From positions 20,670-84,669 of the forward strand of contig CAJMKD010000010.1 of assembly GCA_905213905.1 (NCBI GenBank): a stretch of 64,000 nucleotides of DNA, in the 5' to 3' direction. Below are positions 35,501-43,110 of the stretch, one piece after another; position 1 is the first letter of the stretch, and each line of letters opens with the position of its first letter. A model generated the notes under the pieces. It saw only the letters and a program-made list of their open reading frames with translations, did not search any database and was not told the origin of the DNA. The position numbers and the translations under genes are program-made. Origin of the DNA: an uncultured Sutterella sp. GTDB taxonomy: Bacteria > Pseudomonadota > Gammaproteobacteria > Burkholderiales > Burkholderiaceae_F.

Positions 35501-36169
35501 GTCCGCAACGAGGTTTCCCGCTTCATGAGCGAAATCGCTTCGCTCGGTCCCGTGAACCATGCGGCGCTCGAGCACCTGCAGGCGGCCGAGACGGCGTATG
35601 CCGCTACGGCCGCGCAGATTGCGGACCTTGAAAAGGCGATCCTGACGCTTGAAGCGGCCATTCGCAAGATCGACCAGGAAACGCGCGCAAGAATGCGTGA
35701 AACGTTTGCGCAGGTGAACGCCAATTTCGACGACTGCTTCCAGGGGCTCTTCGGGGGCGGGCGCGCAGCGCTCGTGATGACTGGAGACGAGATCCTGAGC
35801 GCGGGCATTGAAGTGATTGCGCAGCCGCCAGGGAAGCGCAACGCTTCGGTGAAGCTTCTCTCGGGCGGCGAGCAGGCGCTCACGGCGACGGCGCTCGTCT
35901 TTGCAATGTTCCGCCTCAATCCGGCGCCCTTCTGCCTCCTCGACGAAGTGGATGCGCCGCTTGACGAAGCCAATCAGGCGCGGCTTGCGGCGCTATGCCG
36001 GCGAATGTCTTCCGCGACGCAGTTTCTCATCATCACGCATCACCGCGTCACGATGGAATTTGCTTCGAGCCTGATCGGCGTCACGATGAAGGAGCCGGGC
36101 GTCTCGCGCGTCGTGAGCGTCGACATTGAAGAGGCGGTCCGGTACGCGCAGACGAACAAGGCGGCCTGA
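32561..36169 (+). CDS. smc: Chromosome segregation protein SMC
   Basis: 1202 residues from GTG 32561 (VRLVQIKLAGFKSFADPT, where other SMCs start); a TTG at 32516 would add unrelated residues. The N-terminal ATPase half has Walker A GPNGCGKSN (31-39) and DVQEIFLGTGLG. Two very long Ala/Glu/Arg coiled coils flank a Gly-poor hinge (about 490-640), and the C-terminal half has LLSGGEQALTATALVFAMF and CLLDEVDAPLDEAN. SMC with ScpA/ScpB organises the chromosome. In many betaproteobacteria zipA and ligA follow directly; here they lie 7 kb further on, beyond a minus-strand block. Confidence 0.96.
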   Translation: MRLVQIKLAGFKSFADPTLIELKDAFTGIVGPNGCGKSNIIDAVRWVLGEGRVSELRGSSTMTELIFAGSTTRAPVGRAMVELVLDNSDGTVKGPWGGFADIAVRRVVTREGASAYFINHQQVRRRDVQEIFLGTGLGAKSYAIISQGMIADFIKAKPEELRGYIVEAAGVSLYKERRRETETLLRTTRENLSRAGDLQLVKETEIKRLREEAETAARWKELTEKKSRAESLWYFLQFEDARRAADEARAAIAKSENEIAEKKAALAEAEAARDGFEKSVLEAEGAHERAARAASEAEKAFARLEGEMKRLVEKRRLAERELADASATLEKKQSGLAALDASAQALKAALEGLEEEAAQLDEEAAAQAESLESAREEASSAAAAAEASGVKLARERKRANERDAAAAAARARLDELERRAEDVGESRASLKALEHPGAAALEAASEAADEAAAAAEEALALQEEAEQAALDAQAAQAAANEAYFSLLSQLKAASARLETLEDVQRLAAQGGKVAEWLAQTGLEGMPELAQLLAIDPEWVCAFEAVLENRVRAMLLRDLRTTAAFEKARPPVRAVFAAPAEGIGAKARIDAARPAAAPERASIPLGAGEAAPALLQHVRFSDAPGADAAREALENWLAHVGTAPDLASALRMKQNLRPGELLVTPSGDIVTRASVAFWAADDPALSMLSREQEIRRLAEDVAALEDGSDEKDAARHRAAQACDAAKARAEEAARSAKRLGAAAAAERTKLAELRRAEEDYKRRESDLKLSAAALEKALAEKREALDEAEALHEEALEALEALESENDAQERKSRRAQERRLQLERDALKKSHELSVKRLALEERRAEERSLSARREELLADIERETQRVARARSDMTEDLDARFEAEVQMRLTELEALEKNVHACASLLESAKGKAAANERIARTLREQILPLTESLGDLRATAQQKETLREQFSERMDELGADWTAMAVLAETRGVKAATVRNEVSRFMSEIASLGPVNHAALEHLQAAETAYAATAAQIADLEKAILTLEAAIRKIDQETRARMRETFAQVNANFDDCFQGLFGGGRAALVMTGDEILSAGIEVIAQPPGKRNASVKLLSGGEQALTATALVFAMFRLNPAPFCLLDEVDAPLDEANQARLAALCRRMSSATQFLIITHHRVTMEFASSLIGVTMKEPGVSRVVSVDIEEAVRYAQTNKAA

Positions 36170-36184
36170 GCGGCCGATGCGCGC

Positions 36185-36216
36185 AAAAAAACCGGCGTCC
36201 CGCGAAGGACGCCGGC
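36185..36216 (-). terminator. Rho-independent terminator, minus strand
   Basis: On the minus strand CCGGCGTCC (36215-36207) pairs with GGACGCCGG (36200-36192) and is followed by TTTTTTT. It terminates the flavoprotein/cytochrome transcript coming from the right and lies just after smc. Confidence 0.85.
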
Positions 36217-36346
36217 TGAAAGAACCTTCCAGCAGCCCGAAGCTGCCGCCACGACGCGCAAAGGAGGAGGAAACGCGTCTGTGGCGCTTTTGCCTTTCGC
36301 GCGTTCGAAGGAGCGGTCGAACGGCGAAAGACTGCGCGGTTGGCTG

Positions 36347-36364
36347 CAGGTCCTGCAGGACCTG
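36347..36364. promoter_or_regulatory. Perfect 18-base palindrome after flavoprotein gene
   Basis: CAGGTCCTGCAGGACCTG, 14 bases past the flavoprotein stop (minus direction). It has no loop and no T-tract, so it is more like a protein-binding site or a cruciform than a terminator. Function unknown. Confidence 0.45.
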
Positions 36365-36378
36365 AAGGCTTTAAGAGA

Positions 36379-37920
36379 TCAGGCTTCCTTGTAGCCCGTG
36401 ATGTACTTGCCGGCCATGTAGCCCGAGGTGTGCGCAAAGCCGCAGGCGTTGCCGCCGCAGTAGAAGGCGCCGTGAACGCCCGCGACCGTTTCGCCGGCTG
36501 CGTAGAGGCCGCCCACGGGCTTCATGTCCCAGCCAAGCACTTCAAAGTGCTCGGTGACACGAACGCCGCCGCAGGAGAGGTTGTTCCACGGGAACATGCG
36601 GATCATGTAATACGGACCCTTTTCGAGCTTCCACTGCTGGTCGGTGCGGCCGAACTGATTGTCGACCTTCGTGTCGACGGCTTCGTTCCACTGCGCGATC
36701 TGCTTCTTGAGGCCCTCGAGGTTGACGCCGCTCTTTTCGCAGAGCTCTTCGATCGTGTCGCACTTCCAGAGGTTTTCGCCCTTGGCGAATTCGGCTTCAA
36801 CGCGTTCGGCGGGCCAGGAGGGCAGGCCGATCAGCGCATCGAGCTTGATCGTCTTCAGGGTGCGGTCCCAGGTGGCCTGGTCGGCGAGCACGTAGTGGCA
36901 GCCGTCCGGGTTGAGCGCCAGCTTCGGCGTGACGTGGCAGATGCCTTCCTTTTCCGTCACGAAGCGCTGGCCGTTCTTGTTGACAAGAATGGCGCCCTGG
37001 TTGGTGAGGAACCACCAGCGGCAGTAGGGGCCGTTGCGGCCGTGCGTGACGATGCCGCAGGGGTAGGAGGCGATGTACTGCATGTGCGAGAGCGGCACGC
37101 CGATGTCGCGCACGGCGATCATCATCGCTTCGCCGTCGTTGGAGGGGCCCCCGATCGCGACGCCCTTGCCCGCGACGCTCGGCACCCAGCGGTCGAGCGA
37201 TTCCGGCGTGCCGGTGATGCCGCCCGTTGCCATGATGACGCCCTTCTTGGCTTCAACCGTGAGTTCCTTGCCGTCGGGCGTGGCAACGCCGACGCCGAGC
37301 ACGCGGTTGGCCTTTTCATCGAAGAAGAAGCGCTTGAGCCCGTGGTGATGCTGAATCTTGAGGCCGCGTTCGGCAATCTGCTTCACCAGGCAGTCGATGT
37401 AGTCGCGGCCCTTGAAGGATTCCTGACGGTGCGCGCGCACGTTCGTGTGGCCCGCATAAGGCTCGAGGTGGAACGGCGCAAGGCCGTGATCGGCCAGCCA
37501 GTCGAAGGCTTCGCCCGAGTGCTTCGTGAAGCCGTAGACCGGCTCCTTGAGCGACATGTAGTTGCCGTAGGCCATGATGTCTTCGGCGAAGGCTTCCCAG
37601 GAGTCCTTGATCTTCGGATCAGACTTCTGCAGCTTGGTGCCGCAGGCCGTGAAGAGGCCGCCGCAGAGGCAGGTGGCGGTGTGGTAGGGCGAAGCGCCCT
37701 TGTCGAAGATCGCCACCTTGGCGCCGGCGTCATGCGCCTGGCAGGCGGCCATCATGCCCGCGCCGCCGCAGCCGAGGACAACAACGTCGACGGACATGTC
37801 CCACTTGGCGGGGGCGGGATTCGAGGTGCTCGACGCACGCGCGGCGAGCGGCAGAGCGGCCGCAGCGGTGGCGGCGGCAGCGCCGAGGAAATGACGGCGG
37901 GAAAGATCGGTACGGCTCAT
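36379..37920 (-). CDS. Tat-exported FAD-dependent oxidoreductase (flavocytochrome c flavoprotein type)
   Basis: 513 residues. The N-terminus has a twin-arginine signal (LSRRHFLGAA, then an Ala-rich core ending near AARAS). The FAD Rossmann motif is VLGCGGAGMMAACQAHDAG (about 48-66), and the C-terminal FAD segment is GGLYAAGETVAGVHGAFYCG followed by GNACGFA. This is the FAD_binding_2 family of fumarate/urocanate-type reductases. The usual fumarate-binding pattern is not fully recognised, so the substrate is open. A tetraheme cytochrome gene ends 4 bases upstream on the same strand, so the two are probably subunits of one periplasmic reductase fed by the quinol pool. Confidence 0.88.
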   Translation of the reverse strand: MSRTDLSRRHFLGAAAATAAAALPLAARASSTSNPAPAKWDMSVDVVVLGCGGAGMMAACQAHDAGAKVAIFDKGASPYHTATCLCGGLFTACGTKLQKSDPKIKDSWEAFAEDIMAYGNYMSLKEPVYGFTKHSGEAFDWLADHGLAPFHLEPYAGHTNVRAHRQESFKGRDYIDCLVKQIAERGLKIQHHHGLKRFFFDEKANRVLGVGVATPDGKELTVEAKKGVIMATGGITGTPESLDRWVPSVAGKGVAIGGPSNDGEAMMIAVRDIGVPLSHMQYIASYPCGIVTHGRNGPYCRWWFLTNQGAILVNKNGQRFVTEKEGICHVTPKLALNPDGCHYVLADQATWDRTLKTIKLDALIGLPSWPAERVEAEFAKGENLWKCDTIEELCEKSGVNLEGLKKQIAQWNEAVDTKVDNQFGRTDQQWKLEKGPYYMIRMFPWNNLSCGGVRVTEHFEVLGWDMKPVGGLYAAGETVAGVHGAFYCGGNACGFAHTSGYMAGKYITGYKEA

Positions 37921-37924
37921 TTGA

Positions 37925-38269
37925 TTACTCCCCCTTCATCTTGATGTTGAACGAATGACAGTCGTTGCATTCGAAGCGGGGCTTCGCGTGCATCGAATGG
38001 CAGTTCGAGCAGTCGGGTTCGCCGCGGTGCGACGCATGGGGATTGGGCGTCATCTTCGCGGTGCGCTCGGCAACCTTTTCATAGGATTCGTGGCAGCCGA
38101 GGCAGGTTGACTTGGCGGGAGCGGCAAACTTGCCGTCAGCGTGGCAGGTGCTGCAGGGCAGCTTGGCGTGAGAGCCCGCTGCTGCGGTGGGCGCAGCGGA
38201 CGCGGCGCCGGCGGCGGCGCCGAGCATAGCGGCAATGCAAAAGCCGCCGAGCATCTTCTTGAGATTCAT
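37925..38269 (-). CDS. Periplasmic tetraheme cytochrome c
   Basis: 114 residues from ATG 38269 (MNLKKMLGGFCIAAMLG), with a Sec signal peptide cleaved near ASAAP. Four heme-binding CxxCH motifs are visible: CSTCH, CLGCH, CSNCH and CNDCH. Additional His residues (GSHAK, NPHASH, MHAK) can serve as distal ligands. The size and heme count match the small cytochrome domain of flavocytochrome c fumarate reductases, here a separate protein. The stop is 4 bases before the flavoprotein start, so they are co-transcribed and probably interact. Confidence 0.93.
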   Translation of the reverse strand: MNLKKMLGGFCIAAMLGAAAGAASAAPTAAAGSHAKLPCSTCHADGKFAAPAKSTCLGCHESYEKVAERTAKMTPNPHASHRGEPDCSNCHSMHAKPRFECNDCHSFNIKMKGE

Positions 38270-38302
38270 GGTGCTTCTCTCTCTTTGGGTGAGGTCGCGG
38301 TT

Positions 38303-38325
38303 GGCGGCTCTTCGGAAGAGCCGCC
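38303..38325 (-). other. Very stable hairpin in the cytochrome leader
   Basis: GGCGGCTCTTC and GAAGAGCCGCC are fully complementary around one central base, forming at least a 9-pair stem with a 5-base loop. It lies in the 224-base gap between the upstream flavoprotein stop (38494) and the cytochrome start. Without a T-tract it may be an mRNA processing or stabilising element that separates expression of the two parts. Confidence 0.5.
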
Positions 38326-38493
38326 TAGAAGAGCGCACTTGAGGACTGCAGCCGTCTCGAAGGACTTCGCGGCGTGCCGCGATGGGCTGCGGTGTTGGGG
38401 TCGGCGCTCTTTTTTTCCGACACAAATCTTAAGAAACGCTTCAGAAAGGCAATACCGCCCGCGGGAGGTGTTCGCCGATCGTGGCGAAATGCC

Positions 38494-40191
38494 TCATGGA
38501 AGCGCTGGCTCGCCGGAAGACTCCGCGGAAGCCGCAGCGCACGCAGCAAAGCGCGCTGCCGACTGCCCCGCTGTTCTGCCAAAGACGATGCAGTCCGTCA
38601 CGGCGGCGCCGCCGATGCGCTCATGTCCGTGGATGCCGCCCGTTGTTTCGCCGGCGGCAAAGAGCCCCGCAATGACGGCGCCCGTCAGGTCGAGCGCCGC
38701 GGCGCTTGCATTGATTTCGATCCCGCCGCACGTGTAGTGAACAGAGAAGTGCTCGAGGCCGTAGTAAAAGGGCGGCGTTTCAATGCGCGTGCCCGTCATC
38801 GGCACGCCGAAAGCCTCGTCCCAGCCGGTGTCGACCGCACGGTTCCATTGCGCCACCGTTTCGCGCAGCACCGGGAAGGGAATGCCCATGCCGGCGGCGG
38901 CTTCCTCGAGCGAGTCGGCGCGGCGCACGATGCCTTGGTCGAGCTTGGCGCCGAGCGTGGCGCCTTTTTGGGTGGCGCTGTCGGAGAGCGCCCACATGAT
39001 GCCTTCGGGCTGGCGCAGAATCGCCTCGCGCAGCTCCCTGAAGAGGAGTCCGGAGCGCACGAAGCGCTTTCCCTGCGCATTGAGCCAGATTTCGCCGCCC
39101 ACATAGTTGAGGAGCCGCCCGCCGGAATACGGCATGATTTGGATGTCCCGCATGCCGATGAGCCGCGCGCCCACGGCTTCGGCCATTCGGATGCCGTCGC
39201 CCGTCGCGCCGTCGAGCAGGTTGCCTCTCGGGTTCGCCGTTGTCGGGAATCGCGCCGGCAGCTCGGGCGCAAAGCGCCGCCGCATGCCGGCATTTGCGGC
39301 GAAGCCGCCGGTGGCAAGCACGACGGCGCCCGAATGAAGATCAAAAGCTGCAGGCTCATCAGCGTTTTCGTCCGCTTCGGCTGCCCCGTCGCCGTCTGCT
39401 TCGGCGCTCGGGGCCGAAGTGCGGCTTCCGGGCGCGGGATTCGCCTCAAAAATCGGCCGGGGCCGGCATCGCACGCCCGTGATGCGAACGCGTCCTGCGA
39501 GATCCTCGCGCGGCTCGCAAAGGAGGGCCGTCGCCGCCGTCTCAAAGCGGATTTCGATGCCGAGCGCCCGGGTTCGCGCGAGCAGCGCCGAGACGTAATC
39601 GAGTCCCGACTGCGGGGAGCCCGTCGCGATGTTGCGCCGCGCGGGCGAGCCCACGGCCTGGAAGACGCGGCGCTCCCAGCGCACGCCGAGTGCGCCGAGC
39701 CACAGGACCGCGTCCCAGCTTTCACGCGCAAGCTTGTGCGCGAGCACGGGCCGCACGGTCTCGCCGCCCGCGGCGAGGATGTCGCGGTAGAAGGACTCGA
39801 CCGCCGCGTCGTCTGGCCTTTTTTCCGAAGCAGAGACGGGCGCTCTGAAACGGCGCGGATCTCTCGAGGGCGCCTCAAAGCCTTCGGGTATCGCAGCGGC
39901 GAAGGACCCGGAAGAAACCCGTCCGTGGCCGCCTGCGATCGGGAGCTTCTCAAGGACGATGACGCGCGCCGCGCCCGCTTCGCGAGCGGCAATCGCTGCG
40001 CTCAGACCTGCGAGTCCTGAGCCCACAACGATGACGTCGGCGTCGAGCGGCCGGGCGGCTGCTTCAAGGGTGGTTGCCGGGCCGTCCGCGCCATTGGCTG
40101 CACGGCCGCCAGGTGCAGCGCCGATCGCGCAGAGCGCGGCCAGAATCTGCCGGCAGAGCGCGCGCCGCGAAAGGGCCCGATCGCTTCTCAT
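38494..40191 (-). CDS. Second flavocytochrome c-type FAD oxidoreductase
   Basis: 565 residues. The N-terminus has a Tat-like SRRALCRQ and an Ala-rich hydrophobic segment. FAD motif VIVVGSGLAGLSAAIAAREA (about 53-72) and EKLPIAGGHGRVSSG follow. The C-terminus GLFAAGETTGGIHGHERIG and then GAAVTDCIVFG is the classic fumarate-reductase-type flavoprotein ending, closer to the family than in the first flavoprotein. There is a low-complexity Glu/Ala/Asp insertion near 255-290. Its start overlaps the response regulator stop by 4 bases, so it is translationally coupled to the two-component system. Substrate not known. Confidence 0.87.
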   Translation of the reverse strand: MRSDRALSRRALCRQILAALCAIGAAPGGRAANGADGPATTLEAAARPLDADVIVVGSGLAGLSAAIAAREAGAARVIVLEKLPIAGGHGRVSSGSFAAAIPEGFEAPSRDPRRFRAPVSASEKRPDDAAVESFYRDILAAGGETVRPVLAHKLARESWDAVLWLGALGVRWERRVFQAVGSPARRNIATGSPQSGLDYVSALLARTRALGIEIRFETAATALLCEPREDLAGRVRITGVRCRPRPIFEANPAPGSRTSAPSAEADGDGAAEADENADEPAAFDLHSGAVVLATGGFAANAGMRRRFAPELPARFPTTANPRGNLLDGATGDGIRMAEAVGARLIGMRDIQIMPYSGGRLLNYVGGEIWLNAQGKRFVRSGLLFRELREAILRQPEGIMWALSDSATQKGATLGAKLDQGIVRRADSLEEAAAGMGIPFPVLRETVAQWNRAVDTGWDEAFGVPMTGTRIETPPFYYGLEHFSVHYTCGGIEINASAAALDLTGAVIAGLFAAGETTGGIHGHERIGGAAVTDCIVFGRTAGQSAARFAACAAASAESSGEPALP

Positions 40192-40814
40192 TCGGCGCTC
40201 CCCGGGGCGCTGAAGCCCGACTCATAGGCGAGGCGGATGAGCTCGGCGGGCGAATGCACGCCGAGTTTCGCAAAGGCGTTCGCGCGGTGCATTTTGACGG
40301 TGCTCACTTCAAGGCCGAGATTGCGCGCTATCACTTTGTTGGGCTGATTGTCGAGAACCGCTTCAACCACTTCACGTTCGCGCGGCGTGAGCGACGCAAA
40401 GCGCTCCCGAACGTCCGAGGCTTTGGCCTCTGCTGCCGCGTCCGTCATGGCTGCGGTGACCGCACGCGAAACCTTCTGCAGAAAAACCATCGGGTCGACG
40501 GGCTTCTCGAGAAAATCGACTGCGCCGTGGCGAACTGCGTGCACGGCCATCGCAATGTTGCCGTGGGCGGAAAGAAAGAGAACGGGGAGCTTCACGCCGC
40601 GCTTTTCGAGTTCGCTCTGCACCTCAAGCCCCGTCATGTCGGGCATGCGCACGTCAAGCACGATGCACCCGGGCGCCGCCAGGTCGTCCTTTTCGAGGAA
40701 TGCCGTGCCGCTCGCGTATTTGACGACATCCCAGCCCATCGTTTTGAGAAGAAGCTCGAAGGAATCGGCAAGCGCCGCATCGTCGTCAACGAGTCGAATG
40801 ATCGGTTTGGTCAT
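40188..40814 (-). CDS. FixJ/TtrR-type response regulator
   Basis: 208 residues. The receiver domain has the acidic pair DDD (10-12), the phosphoacceptor Asp54 in CIVLDVRMPDM, LSAHG and the conserved Lys in FLEKPVDP. The C-terminal LuxR-type HTH reads LTPREREVVEAVLDNQPNKV then IARNLGLEVSTVKMHRANAF. It overlaps the sensor kinase stop and the flavoprotein start by 4 bases each. It most likely activates the reductase genes downstream in response to the sensor. Confidence 0.93.
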   Translation of the reverse strand: MTKPIIRLVDDDAALADSFELLLKTMGWDVVKYASGTAFLEKDDLAAPGCIVLDVRMPDMTGLEVQSELEKRGVKLPVLFLSAHGNIAMAVHAVRHGAVDFLEKPVDPMVFLQKVSRAVTAAMTDAAAEAKASDVRERFASLTPREREVVEAVLDNQPNKVIARNLGLEVSTVKMHRANAFAKLGVHSPAELIRLAYESGFSAPGSAE

Positions 40815-42811
40815 GATGGTTGAAAGTTCTCTTCGGTTTTGCTGCTGCCGTCGCCGGCCGCTTCGTCGAAATAGACGCGAACAGCGAGTCCGTGGGGCGG
40901 CTGCGGCTGAATTTCGAGCCGTGCGCCGTGTTCGTCCACAATGTGCCGGACAATGGCGAGGCCGAGGCCAAGACCGTCCTCCTTGACGCTTTCGCTCACG
41001 TGCTTCATGCGCTCGAAGGCTTCCTTTGAAAGCGCGGGGCCGTTGTCGAGCACCTCCAGCACAAGCGTGCCGCGGGCTTCTTCGTCATTTTGCGCGCCGG
41101 CGGCCAGCTCCGAAGGCTGCGCGGCGCTTCGCCAGAGGGATGCCTTCACGAGCGGCGTCTCTTCAGGGGCCGACTGGGCGGCTGCCGCCGCGGCGTTCTT
41201 GAGCAGGTTGAGCATCAAAAGCTCAATCTCAAGCGAGTCGCCATCGATCGCCAAGGGCGCTTCGGGCGGCTCAGGCGGGCGCGAGCGCCGGAATTCGACG
41301 TGCGTGCCGTGCCGCTCGGCGCCTCGCTCGGCATAAGCAATCGCGCGATCGAGCGCAGCGGAGAGATCGACGCGCGCGGTCGTCCGGCGCTCCTTTTTGG
41401 CGTAGCCGCGCACCCGGTCGATGATTTCGGCAATGCGAAGCGCTTCGCGCTCGGCGCCCGAGAGCGCTTTTTCGAGAACGGGGTCGTGTTCAGGTTTCGG
41501 GTTCTTGTTATCCGCAGCTTCAGGCGGGCGAGCGTTCACGAGCTGCTCAAGCCTCAAGCGAATGATCGCCATGTAGTTTCGAACGGAGCCGATCGGCTGC
41601 TTCAGCTCATGGGCGATCATCGCGCAGAGCTGGCTCACGGCCCCCATGCGCTCGAGCGCCGCAATGCGCTCGCGCATGCGCGCTTCGCGTGCTTCGAGCT
41701 CGCTTTGCGCGGCCATGGCGCGGCGCAGCGCTGCGGTGCGCTTCTCCACCAGCATGGTGAGTCGGATTTCCGAGAGCACGAGGAGGGCCGCTGCGCCGAG
41801 AATCGCGAGGATTTCCCACTTGAAGCGCCGCCAGATGTCTGCAGGCCGCCAGCTCGCGAGGTAGGCCCAGGGGCCGATCCGCAGCTCGCGAAAGAGCGTT
41901 TGAATGCCGCGCAGATCGCTCGTCCCAGTCCAGGCGTTGCGGTCTGGCTCCGCTGGGCGCGAGAGGAGCGCGAGCGTGAGGCGGCGCGAAATTTCCGGAT
42001 CCGTCCAGGGAAGAACGCCTGCGATGAGGTCCGGATAGAGCGCGGTTGAATGTCGGCAGCGAATGTCGCTCTCGGCTTTCTCGGCAGCCACGCGCAGGCG
42101 TCCCGGCGCGATGAACCCCGCCGATTCGTAGCGCTCGAGCGCGCAGGCGGGCACGAGGCCCACGTCGATCGCGCCCGAAAGAACGCTTTCAAAAACGTCG
42201 GGCATGGCGTAGGAGACAAAATTGACAGACTTGAAGAAGCGCAGGCTGTCGTAGCCAACTTCCTCGATCGCCATTCGAGCGGCGAGCCACCCGTCGATCG
42301 CTTGCGGATTGGTGGCGGCCGCGCTTGCGCCTTCGAGCGAAGCCAGGTCCGTGAGGTCGCTGCGGTCGGCCCGCACGATGAAGGCGGCGCCTACTGCCGC
42401 CGAAGGCGAGCGCGTGCGCACGGTCTTTCGCGTCGCTATCGGGTGCGCCCCGATCGCTTCGAAAATTTGGCCGAAATCCGCTGCCGGCATGATGACGAGG
42501 TGCGGGCGCAGGCGCTCGATCGTGTCGGTGAGCGTGAGCGAAGACATGCGGTGCACATCGATCGATGCATCGGGGAATTCGCGCTCGATCGCGTCGAGCG
42601 TCGGCAGAAGCGTGCTCGAATAGAAGTCGCTCTCAAAGCTTTCGACGACGCCGAGAACGATCTGCGGGATATGCCGGTCACTCTCGGGCGTGCGCGCTTC
42701 TGCCGAAAGCACGGCAAGCACCGCGGCTGCCAGGCCCAGGGCAACAGCCGCGGCGGGGAAGCGCTGTCGGGCGTTTCCTTTCGAAGCGGCTGATGACGGA
42801 TGGTGGAGCAT
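40811..42811 (-). CDS. Sensor histidine kinase with PhnD-like periplasmic domain (TtrS-like)
   Basis: 666 residues. An N-terminal hydrophobic segment (about 19-38) leads into a ~280-residue domain with PhnD / type 2 periplasmic-binding features (LGVVESFESDFYSSTLLPTL, ADFGQIFEAIGAHPIATRKT, DVFESVLSGAIDVGLVPACA). A membrane helix follows (about 331-350, WEILAILGAAALLVLSEI). The kinase core has the H-box AMIAHELKQPIGSVRNYM (His401), N-box MLNLLKNAAAAAAQ and G-box GLGLGLAIVRHIVDEHG. TtrS, the tetrathionate sensor, has this layout. The ligand is probably the electron acceptor used by the linked flavoproteins. Confidence 0.92.
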   Translation of the reverse strand: MLHHPSSAASKGNARQRFPAAAVALGLAAAVLAVLSAEARTPESDRHIPQIVLGVVESFESDFYSSTLLPTLDAIEREFPDASIDVHRMSSLTLTDTIERLRPHLVIMPAADFGQIFEAIGAHPIATRKTVRTRSPSAAVGAAFIVRADRSDLTDLASLEGASAAATNPQAIDGWLAARMAIEEVGYDSLRFFKSVNFVSYAMPDVFESVLSGAIDVGLVPACALERYESAGFIAPGRLRVAAEKAESDIRCRHSTALYPDLIAGVLPWTDPEISRRLTLALLSRPAEPDRNAWTGTSDLRGIQTLFRELRIGPWAYLASWRPADIWRRFKWEILAILGAAALLVLSEIRLTMLVEKRTAALRRAMAAQSELEAREARMRERIAALERMGAVSQLCAMIAHELKQPIGSVRNYMAIIRLRLEQLVNARPPEAADNKNPKPEHDPVLEKALSGAEREALRIAEIIDRVRGYAKKERRTTARVDLSAALDRAIAYAERGAERHGTHVEFRRSRPPEPPEAPLAIDGDSLEIELLMLNLLKNAAAAAAQSAPEETPLVKASLWRSAAQPSELAAGAQNDEEARGTLVLEVLDNGPALSKEAFERMKHVSESVKEDGLGLGLAIVRHIVDEHGARLEIQPQPPHGLAVRVYFDEAAGDGSSKTEENFQPS

Positions 42812-43110
42812 GGCGGCAACGGTTTACAAGAGCTTAAGAGTGGATTGTGCCTTGATTGGCAGCGCTGCGCCAAGTGCGAAGAACCGCTGATTGCGCGCCA
42901 GGGGCGCGCGAACGCCGGGCGGACGCGGCGCAAAAGCCGAGTGCAGGCAGGAGCGCCTCGTGCGCTTTTGCTTTGGCCTGCAGCGAACGAACCGCGCGCT
43001 GCGCGCGTAGAATGCCAATTTCGCAAGGCGCTCAATTTTCTCTGCGCAAAGAGAAGTTTTTTGCGTTTTCGCGCGTATATTCCGATTTCTTTTTCGGGCC
43101 TCATTCACCC

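Noticed and set aside
40188..42811. Identification of the two-component system as the tetrathionate system TtrS/TtrR
   Set aside because: The architecture matches, but no tetrathionate reductase genes (ttrABC) are linked; the partners are flavoproteins, so the ligand is left open.
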